Shown: one piece after another, positions 57,558 to 64,000 of the stretch
How the letters are laid out: every line of letters begins with the position of its first letter
Numbering within the stretch: the first letter of the stretch is position 1
Assembly (NCBI RefSeq): GCF_000717745.1
Contig: NZ_JOBH01000026.1
Span: 25,373-89,372, forward strand
Direction: 5' to 3'
Origin: Streptomyces violens
GTDB taxonomy: Bacteria; Actinomycetota; Actinomycetes; Streptomycetales; Streptomycetaceae
DNA: 64,000 nt
Translations under genes and position numbers: made by a program
The notes under the pieces: model-generated
Seen by the model: the letters and a program-made list of their open reading frames with translations, nothing else
The model's database searches: none
Told to the model about the DNA's origin: nothing

Positions 57558-58880
57558 GTGACTGCCAACCCCCCGCACGCCACGCCCGAACACGACTTCA
57601 TCGCCATCGGCCTCGGACCGTTCAACCTCGGCCTGGCCTGCCTGACCGAACCCCTCGCCGAGCTCGACGGCCTCTTCCTGGAGTCCAAGCCCGACTTCGA
57701 GTGGCACTCCGGGATGTTCCTCGAAGGCGCCCACCTCCAGACGCCGTTCATGGCCGACCTGGTCACCCTCGCCGACCCCACCTCCGAGTACTCCTTCCTG
57801 AACTACCTGAAGGAATCGGGCCGGCTGTACTCCTTCTACATCCGCGAGAACTTCTATCCGCTGCGCGAGGAGTACAACGACTACTGCCGCTGGGCCGCCG
57901 CCAAACTGAGCAGCGTCCGCTTCGGCCACCGGGTCGACTCCGTCGAGTACGACGAGCAGGCCGAGCTGTACCTCGTCCACGGCACCGACCTGGCCACCGG
58001 CGAGCGGCGCACCCACCGCGGCCGCCGCCTCGTGCTCGGCACCGGCACCCCGCCCTACCTCCCCGACTCCTGCCGGGACCTGGGCGGCGACCTGATCCAC
58101 AACTCGCGCTACCTGCCGAACAAGGAAGCGCTCCAGGCCAAGGACTCCATCACCCTGGTCGGCAGCGGCCAGAGCGCCGCGGAGATCTACTACGACCTGC
58201 TCTCCGAGATCGACGTCCACGGCTACAAGCTCAACTGGGTCACCCGCTCCCCGCGCTTCTTCCCGCTGGAGTACACCAAGCTCACGCTGGAGATGACCTC
58301 CCCCGAGTACGTGGACTACTTCCACGCGCTCCCCGAGGCCACCCGCTACCGCCTGGAGTCCCAGCAGAAGGGCCTCTTCAAGGGCATCGACGGCGAACTC
58401 ATCGACGCGATCTTCGACCTGCTCTACCAGAAGAACCTCAAGGGCCCGGTCCAGACCCGGCTCTTCACCAACACCGCGCTGAACGACGCGTCGTACGACG
58501 AGGCCACCGGCACCTACACGCTGGACCTGCGCCACGAGGAGCAGGAGAAGGACTTCGCCCTGGAGACCCAGGGCCTGATCCTCGCCACCGGCTACCGCTA
58601 CACCACCCCGGACTTCCTCGCGCCGGTCGCCGACCGCATCCGCCTGGACGGCCAGGGCCGCTTCGACGTCGCCCGCAACTACAGCGTCGACCACAGCGGC
58701 CAGGGCGTCTTCCTGCAGAACGCCGGCGTGCACACGCACAGCATCACCTCGCCCGACCTGGGCATGGGTCCCTACCGCAACGCGTACATCATCGCGGAAA
58801 TGCTGGGCCGACAGCCCTACGCCGTGGAGAAGACCATCGCGTTCCAGGAATTCGGAGCACCGGAAGGCATCGTCCGATGA
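57558..58880 (+). CDS. desB: Cadaverine N-monooxygenase DesB
   Basis: This 440-residue FAD/NADPH-dependent monooxygenase N-hydroxylates cadaverine. The FAD motif appears as [12 protein letters not shown] near the N-terminus, with [19 protein letters not shown]. The NADPH motif is [14 protein letters not shown] (about residue 200) and the C-terminal [12 protein letters not shown] is the usual siderophore-hydroxylase word. GTG 57558 follows GGAG by about five bases. Its TGA overlaps the desC ATG (ATGA). Confidence 0.97.
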   Translation: MTANPPHATPEHDFIAIGLGPFNLGLACLTEPLAELDGLFLESKPDFEWHSGMFLEGAHLQTPFMADLVTLADPTSEYSFLNYLKESGRLYSFYIRENFYPLREEYNDYCRWAAAKLSSVRFGHRVDSVEYDEQAELYLVHGTDLATGERRTHRGRRLVLGTGTPPYLPDSCRDLGGDLIHNSRYLPNKEALQAKDSITLVGSGQSAAEIYYDLLSEIDVHGYKLNWVTRSPRFFPLEYTKLTLEMTSPEYVDYFHALPEATRYRLESQQKGLFKGIDGELIDAIFDLLYQKNLKGPVQTRLFTNTALNDASYDEATGTYTLDLRHEEQEKDFALETQGLILATGYRYTTPDFLAPVADRIRLDGQGRFDVARNYSVDHSGQGVFLQNAGVHTHSITSPDLGMGPYRNAYIIAEMLGRQPYAVEKTIAFQEFGAPEGIVR

Positions 58881-59467
58881 GCGACAAGAACAGCGCACCC
58901 GAGATTCTCTTCAGCCGTACCGACCCCGCACTCGGCGAATTCGCCGTCCGCGCGCTCGACCCCCTCAAGGACACCGAGCTGCTGCACAGCTGGGTCACCC
59001 ACCCCAAGGCGTCCTTCTGGATGATGCAGGACGCCACGCTCCCCGACGTGGAGCGCGAGTACATGGGCATCGCCGCCGCCGAGCACCACGACGCCTTCAT
59101 CGGACTGCACAACGGCCGCCCCGCCTTCCTCATGGAGCGGTATGACCCGGCCCACGTCGAGCTGGTCGGCCTCTACGACCCCCAGCCGGGCGACGTCGGC
59201 ATGCACTTCCTGACCGCGCCCAGCGACACCCCCGTACACGGCTTCACCCGAGCCGTCATCACCACCGTCATGGCGATGCTCTTCGAGGACCCGGCCACCG
59301 CCCGCGTCGTCGTCGAGCCCGATGTCAACAACAAGGCCGTCCACGCCCTCAACGAAGCCGTCGGCTTCGAGATCGTCCGGCAGATCGCCAAGCCGGAGAA
59401 GGACGCCTACCTCAGCACCTGCACCCGCGAGCAGTACCTTGCGGCGATAGGAGTGACCACCCGATGA
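58877..59467 (+). CDS. desC: N-hydroxycadaverine acyltransferase DesC
   Basis: This 196-residue GNAT-like acyltransferase (IucB/AcsD-accessory type) adds succinyl or acetyl from CoA to N-hydroxycadaverine, giving the building blocks of ferrioxamines E and B. It shows [24 protein letters not shown] (family N-terminus; FAVRALDP), [21 protein letters not shown] segment ([16 protein letters not shown]) and [15 protein letters not shown] for CoA binding. ATG 58877 overlaps desB; its own TGA overlaps desD (ATGA). Confidence 0.96.
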   Translation: MSDKNSAPEILFSRTDPALGEFAVRALDPLKDTELLHSWVTHPKASFWMMQDATLPDVEREYMGIAAAEHHDAFIGLHNGRPAFLMERYDPAHVELVGLYDPQPGDVGMHFLTAPSDTPVHGFTRAVITTVMAMLFEDPATARVVVEPDVNNKAVHALNEAVGFEIVRQIAKPEKDAYLSTCTREQYLAAIGVTTR

Positions 59468-61284
59468 ACGCCGCCACCACCCCCAGCGACGCCGTGGCCC
59501 ACCTCACCCCCGAACTCTGGGACCGGGCCGGCCGCCTCCTCATCCGCAAAGCCCTCGCGGAGTTCACCCACGAGCGGCTGCTGACGCCCCGCCCGATGCT
59601 GGACGGCCGCTACTCCGTCCGCAGCGACGACGGCACCGTGGAGTACCGCTTCACCGCCCAGGTCCTCACCCTCGACCACTGGCAGATCGACGCCGACTCG
59701 ATCACCCGCCACCGCGAGGACACCGACCTCCCCCTCGACGCCGTCGAGTTCTTCATCGAACTGCGCGACGCCCTCGGCCTCAGCGACGAGATCCTCCCGG
59801 TCTACCTGGAAGAGATCAGCTCCACCCTCTCCGGCACGGCCTACAAACTGACCAAGGAGCACGTCCCGGCCGACGAGCTCGCGAAGTCCGGCTTCCAGGA
59901 CATCGAGACCGGCATGACCGAGGGCCACCCCTGCTTCGTGGCCAACAACGGCCGCCTCGGCTTCGGCATCCACGAGTACCGCGCGTACGCCCCCGAGGCC
60001 GCGGCCCCGATCCAGCTCATCTGGCTCGCCGCCCGCCGCGACCGCGCCACCTTCACCGCCGGCGCGGGCCTGGACTACGAGGCGCTGATGCACGCGGAGC
60101 TCGGCGAGGAGACGCTCTCCCGCTTCGCGGCGACCATGGCCGACCAGGGCCTGGACCTGGCCGATTATTTGCTGCTGCCCGTCCACCCCTGGCAGTGGTG
60201 GAACAAGCTCTCCGTCACCTTCGCCGCCGAGGTCGCCCAGCAGCGCCTGGTATGCCTCGGCCCCGGCGACGACGAGTACCTCGCGCAGCAGTCCATCCGG
60301 ACCTTCTTCAACACCAGCAACCCCGAGCGCCACTACGTCAAAACGGCCCTCTCGGTCCTCAACATGGGCTTCATGCGCGGCCTCTCCGCCGCGTACATGG
60401 AGGCCACCCCGGCCATCAACGACTGGCTGGCCGGCCTCATCGACAGCGACCCGGTCCTGCGGCGGACCGGCCTGACGATCATCCGCGAGCGCGCCGCCAT
60501 CGGCTACCACCACCGCCAGTACGAAGAGGCCACCACCAAGGGCTCCCCGTACCGCAAGATGCTCGCCGCGCTCTGGCGCGAGTCCCCGGTACCGTCCCTG
60601 GCCCCCGGCCAGCGCCTCGCCACCATGGCCTCGCTGCTGCACACCGACCGCGACGGCGCCTCCTTCGCGGGCGCCCTGATGCGCGAGTCCGGCCTGAGCG
60701 CCGTGGAGTGGCTCCGCCGCTACCTCAAGGCGTACTTCACCCCGCTCCTGCACAGCTTCTACGCCTACGACCTGGTCTTCATGCCGCACGGCGAGAACGT
60801 CATCCTCGTCATCGAGAACGGCGTCGTGCAGCGCGCGATCTACAAGGACATCGCCGAGGAGATCGCGGTCATGGACCCCGACGCGGTCCTCCCCCCGGCC
60901 GTCGAGCGCATCCGCGCCGACGTCCCCGAAGACAAGAAACTCCTCTCCATCTTCACCGACGTCTTCGACTGCTTCTTCCGCTTCCTCAACGGCATCCTCG
61001 TCACCGAAGGCCTGGTGGACGAGGAGACCTTCTGGCGCACGGTCGCCGAATGCGTCACCGAGTACCAGGCGTCCGCGCCCGAACTGGCGGACAAGTTCGC
61101 CCAGTACGACATGTTCGCCGAGGAGTTCGCGCTCTCCTGCCTGAACCGCCTCCAGCTGCGCAACAACAAGGAGATGGTCAACCTCCAGGACCCGGCCGGC
61201 GCCCTCCAGCTGATCGGCAACCTGCAGAACCCGATCGCCCGCTTCGCCCCGGGCACGGCCACGGAAACGGCCGCGGTGGCGTGA
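59464..61284 (+). CDS. desD: NIS synthetase DesD (IucA/IucC family)
   Basis: This 606-residue ATP-dependent NRPS-independent siderophore synthetase joins and cyclises succinyl-hydroxycadaverine units to desferrioxamine. IucA/IucC-type motifs include TGMTEGHPCFVANNGRLGFG and LLPVHPWQWWNKL, TSNPERHYVKTALSVLNMGFMRG (split: TSNPERHYVKTALSV and LNMGFMRGLSAAYM) and VFMPHGENVILVIENGVVQRA. The C-terminal FhuF-like tail is also present. It is the last gene of desABCD, followed by a strong terminator. Confidence 0.97.
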   Translation: MNAATTPSDAVAHLTPELWDRAGRLLIRKALAEFTHERLLTPRPMLDGRYSVRSDDGTVEYRFTAQVLTLDHWQIDADSITRHREDTDLPLDAVEFFIELRDALGLSDEILPVYLEEISSTLSGTAYKLTKEHVPADELAKSGFQDIETGMTEGHPCFVANNGRLGFGIHEYRAYAPEAAAPIQLIWLAARRDRATFTAGAGLDYEALMHAELGEETLSRFAATMADQGLDLADYLLLPVHPWQWWNKLSVTFAAEVAQQRLVCLGPGDDEYLAQQSIRTFFNTSNPERHYVKTALSVLNMGFMRGLSAAYMEATPAINDWLAGLIDSDPVLRRTGLTIIRERAAIGYHHRQYEEATTKGSPYRKMLAALWRESPVPSLAPGQRLATMASLLHTDRDGASFAGALMRESGLSAVEWLRRYLKAYFTPLLHSFYAYDLVFMPHGENVILVIENGVVQRAIYKDIAEEIAVMDPDAVLPPAVERIRADVPEDKKLLSIFTDVFDCFFRFLNGILVTEGLVDEETFWRTVAECVTEYQASAPELADKFAQYDMFAEEFALSCLNRLQLRNNKEMVNLQDPAGALQLIGNLQNPIARFAPGTATETAAVA

Positions 61285-61338
61285 CCCCGCGGTAACGGCC
61301 GGCCGCCCCGACGGTCCGGGACGGCCGGCCGAAAACGC

Positions 61339-61374
61339 AAGAGGGCGGGATCCCATCGGGGATCCCGCCCTCTT
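61339..61374. terminator. Bidirectional terminator between desD and the RGG/TPR gene
   Basis: A perfect 16-bp stem AAGAGGGCGGGATCCC and complement with a four-base loop (ATCG) lies between the desD stop (61284) and the stop of the minus-strand gene (61391). The minus-strand side ends in GCGTTTTC, giving a short U-tract. Confidence 0.88.
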
Positions 61375-61390
61375 CGCTGTGCGGTCTTAC

Positions 61391-63562
61391 TTACTTGTCC
61401 GCGCCCGGCTCGGCGGCCTCGTCCTTGGCCTGGTCCTTGTCCTCGTCCTTATCGGAGAAGGTGGGGACGACGGGCTCGGCGGCCTCGACCGGCTCGGTCA
61501 CCGTCGTGGAGTCAGCCGCAGCTTCGTCCGCGGCCGCATCCGCGCCCTCGTCCTCCTGCTCGTCCGTCTCGTCCTCGTCCTCCGCCAGCGCGTCCGTGAA
61601 CTCCACGCCGTCCAGCTCCGCCAGCCGGTCCGAGGCGTCCGTCGTACCGCCCTGGTCGGCCTCCAGCGCCTTGGCGAACCAATCGCGGGCCTCGTCCTCG
61701 CGGCCGACCTCCAGCAGCGCGTCGGCGTACGCGTAGCGCAGCCGCGCCGTCCACGGGTGCACCGCGTTGGACGCCAGCTCGGGGCTCTGCAGCGTCACCA
61801 CGGCGGCGTCCGCCTGGCCCATGTCGCGCCGGGCACCCGCCGCGACCAGCCGCATCTCGACCTGCCCGGCCTTGTCCAGCCGCTGCACCTCGGGCTCGCC
61901 GGCCATGGCGAGGGCCTTCTCGGGCCGGCCCATGCCGCGCTCGCAGTCGGCCATCACCGGCCACAGCTCCGCGCTGCCCGTCATCCGGCGCGACGCCCGG
62001 AACTCCGCCAGCGCCTCGCTGTACTTGCCGAAGCCGTACGCCGCGAAGCCGGCCGCCTCGCGGACTGCGGCGACGCGGGACGCGAGCCGCAGCGCGATAC
62101 GCGAGTACTCGTACGCCCGCTCGGGGTCCTCGTCCAGCAGCTTCGCCACCATCACGAGGTTGCGCGCGACGTCCTCGGCGAGCGTCTTCGGCAGGCTCAG
62201 CAGCTCCTGCCGCACGTCCTTGTCGATCTCGTCACCGGTGACGTCGTCCGGAATCGGCAGCCGCTTGATCGGCTCCCGGTCCCGCCGGTCATCCCGACGA
62301 TCGTCCCGCCGGTCATCACGGCCCCGCCCCTGCCCATACGGCCGACGCCCACCCCGGTCGTCGTCCCGCCGGAACCCACCACGGTCGTCCCGCCGGTCAC
62401 CACCGCGGTCGTCACGACGGAACCCACCACGGTCGCCACCGCGGTCGTCCCGACGGAAGCCCCCGCGATCGCCACCACGGTCATCACGGCGGTCATCGCG
62501 CCGGAAGCCACCACGGTCACCGCCGCGGTCACCACCGCGGTCATCGCGACGGAAGCCGCCACGATCGCCACCACGGTCGTCCCGGCGGAAGCCACCACGG
62601 TCACCGCCACGATCGCCACCACGGTCATCGCGACGGTCATCGCGACGGAAGCCACCACGGTCACCGCCACGGTCGTCACGCCGGTCATCACGGCGGAACC
62701 CACCGCGCTCGCCACCACGGTCATCGCGGCGGAAGCCACCGCGGTCGCCGCCACGGTCGTCCTCACGACGCGGGCCACGGGGCCGGTCGTCGCGGCGGTC
62801 CGCACCGCGGTCATCGCGACGGAAGCCGCCCCGATCGCCACCGCGGTCATCGCGGCGGTCGTCGCGACGGAACCCGCCACGGTCGTCCTCACGACGGGGA
62901 CCACGGGGCCGGTCGTCCCGACGGAAGCCCCCACGGTCGCCACCGCGCTCGTCACGCCGGTCATCGCGACGGAACCCACCGCGGTCTCCGCCACGGTCCG
63001 CACCGCGATCGTCGCGACGGAAGCCGCCACGCTCGCCACCACGGTCATCGCGACGGAATCCCCCGCGCTCGCCACCACGGTCGTCACGCCGGAAGCCACC
63101 GCGCTCGCCGCCACGGTCGTCCTCACGACGGGGACCACGCGGCCGGTCGTCGCGGCGGTCCGCACCGCGGTCATCACGCCGGAAGCCGCCACGCTCGCCA
63201 CCGCGATCCGCGCCGCGGTCGTCACGACGGAACCCACCACGGTCGCCACCGCGATCGTCACGCCGGTCATCGCGGCGGAACCCACCGCGGTCGCTGCCAC
63301 GGTCGTCCTCGCGGCGCGGCCCACGCGGCCGGTCGTCCCGACGGAAGTCCCCGCGACCCGCACCACGGTCGTCCCGGCGGGGACCCCCACCGCGTTCGCC
63401 GCCACGGTCATCGCGGCGGAAGCCACCACGGTCGCCGCCCCGCTCGCCGCCACGGTCGTCACGCCGGTCATCGCGGCGGAAGCCGCCACGGTCGGGCCGG
63501 TCACCACCATCGCGCCAGCGCGGCCGGCGCTCCGATCGGTCGTCGGGAGAGTTGGTGGACAT
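61391..63562 (-). CDS. TPR protein with long RGG/RDD repeat N-terminus
   Basis: This 723-residue protein has two parts. Residues about 1-425 are an almost pure Arg/Asp/Gly sequence with roughly 22 copies of GGFRRDDRGG(D/E)R-like units and four RPRGPRREDDRG inserts, predicted to be disordered. Residues about 430-650 form a helical domain with tetratricopeptide-like pairs (LAEDVARNLVMVAKLLDEDP, PERAYEYSRIALRLASR, GKYSEALAEFRASRR, GREDEARDWFAKALEAD), and the C-terminus is acidic. RGG repeats bind RNA and drive condensates in eukaryotes; a bacterial RNA- or ribosome-related role here is inference. ATG 63560-63562 follows AGGAG by eight bases. It lies just downstream of the rrn terminator. Confidence 0.85.
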   Translation of the reverse strand: MSTNSPDDRSERRPRWRDGGDRPDRGGFRRDDRRDDRGGERGGDRGGFRRDDRGGERGGGPRRDDRGAGRGDFRRDDRPRGPRREDDRGSDRGGFRRDDRRDDRGGDRGGFRRDDRGADRGGERGGFRRDDRGADRRDDRPRGPRREDDRGGERGGFRRDDRGGERGGFRRDDRGGERGGFRRDDRGADRGGDRGGFRRDDRRDERGGDRGGFRRDDRPRGPRREDDRGGFRRDDRRDDRGGDRGGFRRDDRGADRRDDRPRGPRREDDRGGDRGGFRRDDRGGERGGFRRDDRRDDRGGDRGGFRRDDRRDDRGGDRGGDRGGFRRDDRGGDRGGFRRDDRGGDRGGDRGGFRRDDRRDDRGGDRGGFRRDDRGGDRGGFRRDDRGGDRRDDRGGFRRDDDRGGRRPYGQGRGRDDRRDDRRDDRRDREPIKRLPIPDDVTGDEIDKDVRQELLSLPKTLAEDVARNLVMVAKLLDEDPERAYEYSRIALRLASRVAAVREAAGFAAYGFGKYSEALAEFRASRRMTGSAELWPVMADCERGMGRPEKALAMAGEPEVQRLDKAGQVEMRLVAAGARRDMGQADAAVVTLQSPELASNAVHPWTARLRYAYADALLEVGREDEARDWFAKALEADQGGTTDASDRLAELDGVEFTDALAEDEDETDEQEDEGADAAADEAAADSTTVTEPVEAAEPVVPTFSDKDEDKDQAKDEAAEPGADK
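62290..63515 (-). repeat. Coding tandem repeats (FRRDDRGG units) in the TPR gene
   Basis: About 22 imperfect DNA copies of a 36- to 60-base unit encode the repeats. The units are close enough to allow slippage or recombination, so copy number likely varies between strains. Long open frames on the opposite strand here are a by-product of the repeats. Confidence 0.8.
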
Positions 63563-63638
63563 CGACGTGACTCCTGTCTTCGGTACTGCTGGTCATTCTC
63601 ACGCACCGACCAGTTCGGCGCGCTTCGGCAAAACAAAA

Positions 63639-63680
63639 AGGACCCTTGGTCCCAGCATGAACGCTGGGACCAAGGGTCCT
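63639..63680 (-). terminator. rrn operon terminator
   Basis: A perfect 18-bp stem (AGGACCCTTGGTCCCAGC and complement, 63639-63656 and 63663-63680) with a six-base loop is followed on the minus strand by TTTTGTTTTG. It lies nine bases after the 5S 3' end and is a classic Rho-independent terminator. Confidence 0.95.
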
Positions 63681-63688
63681 GAAAGATT

Positions 63689-63807
63689 GTTCGGCGGCGT
63701 CCTACTCTCCCACAGGGTCCCCCCTGCAGTACCATCGGCGCGGAAAGGCTTAGCTTCCGGGTTCGGAATGTAACCGGGCGTTTCCCTAACGCTATGACCA
63801 CCGAAAC
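63689..63807 (-). rRNA. rrf: 5S ribosomal RNA
   Basis: On the minus strand, 119 nt run from GTTTCGGTGGTCATAGCG to GACGCCGCCGAAC. The internal CGAACCCGGAAGCTAAGCC loop is the 5S hallmark and is positioned as expected. It follows 23S by about 117 bases and precedes the terminator. Confidence 0.96.
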
Positions 63808-63924
63808 CCTATCGGGTTCGAGCGAACAAGCACACTCTTCAGTTAAGTAATGAAGCATGAAACTTGGTTCAACCGGTGCGACTGTTCGCAACCCGGGAAC
63901 CACACAGTGGACGCGAGCAACTGA

Positions 63925-64000
63925 GGACAAGCCCTCGGCCTATTAGTACCAGTCAACTCCACCCGTTACCGGGCTTCCATATCTGGCCTATCAACCCAGT
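63925..64000 (-). rRNA. rrl: 23S ribosomal RNA (3' end, partial)
   Basis: The minus strand here reads as the 23S 3' terminus: GGTTGATAGGCCAGATATGG, GGTGGAGTTGACTGGTACTA, ATAGGCCGAGGGCTTGTCC. The rest continues beyond the right edge. The exact 3' end is approximate. The 23S-5S spacer (63808-63924) contains no tRNA. Confidence 0.93.

Noticed and set aside
62300..63500. Regular repeats that look like a CRISPR array by eye
   Set aside because: The units differ in length and sequence and encode a continuous Arg/Asp/Gly repeat protein in frame with a downstream TPR domain.
61379..63773. Two very long plus-strand open frames (Thr/Val/Ala-rich and Arg/Ser/Pro-rich) opposite the repeat gene
   Set aside because: They are mirror images of the repeats with no start signals, and the minus-strand frame has a ribosome binding site and a folded TPR domain.
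63808..63924. Possible tRNA in the 23S-5S spacer
   Set aside because: The 117-base spacer has no cloverleaf or CCA-type end.

Overview
The window is chromosomal DNA of a Streptomyces-type actinomycete. The evidence is very high G+C, frequent GTG and TTG starts, ATGA/GTGA start-stop overlaps, a desferrioxamine (desABCD) operon, twin Rpf-like muralytic proteins, a chromosomal ParA beside scpAB, and Streptomyces-type 5S/23S rRNA at the right edge. I see no prophage, insertion sequence or CRISPR array. Gene content and order look like core chromosome with a few niche clusters.

Layout. 0-9 kb: a glutaryl-CoA-dehydrogenase-like gene cut by the left edge, a DHA2-type drug exporter, a PIG-V-like mannosyltransferase, a PAP2 phosphatase, an I78-type inhibitor, an isolated ctaD and a WYL regulator. 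9-14.8 kb: a small hydrophobic protein, a GT4 glycosyltransferase translationally coupled to an unknown partner, two Rpf-like proteins and two conserved proteins of unknown function. 14.8-31.5 kb (almost all minus strand): housekeeping genes der, plsC, cmk, tyrA, aroH, an ADP-ribosylglycohydrolase, rluB, scpB, scpA, a ribbon-helix-helix-like protein, parA, ald, a STAND/TPR protein, a NUDIX hydrolase and pyrG. 31.9-41.7 kb: a GH15 glucanohydrolase, a GH64 beta-1,3-glucanase divergent from its probable LacI regulator with a perfect operator between them, and an amine oxidase/APC permease pair divergent from a PucR regulator. 41.7-48.3 kb: a GT4 glycosyltransferase, a divergent MraY/WecA-like membrane protein, recN, nadK, tlyA, a small acidic protein and an SCP2 protein.

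48.3-61.3 kb is an iron region. A ferric-siderophore ABC transporter (ATPase and two permeases) is divergent from a binding protein and siderophore reductase, with an iron (DmdR/IdeR-type) box between them. A HAD phosphatase and a DUF1015 protein follow, then a second iron box and desABCD. Together these make ferrioxamine (lysine to cadaverine, N-hydroxylation, succinylation, NIS condensation), recapture its iron complex and release the iron. 61.4-64 kb: a TPR protein with a roughly 400-residue Arg/Asp/Gly repeat domain, then the terminator, 5S rRNA and the 3' end of 23S rRNA of an rrn operon, all on the minus strand.

Most noteworthy: the ParA/RHH pair coupled to scpAB; a 36-bp palindrome covering the ribosome binding site of the ADP-ribosylglycohydrolase; a palindromic repeat apparently inserted in frame in the siderophore-reductase gene; the RGG-like repeat protein next to the rRNA operon; and the MraY-like gene coupled to recN. 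All functions are read from sequence and family knowledge; no database search was run.
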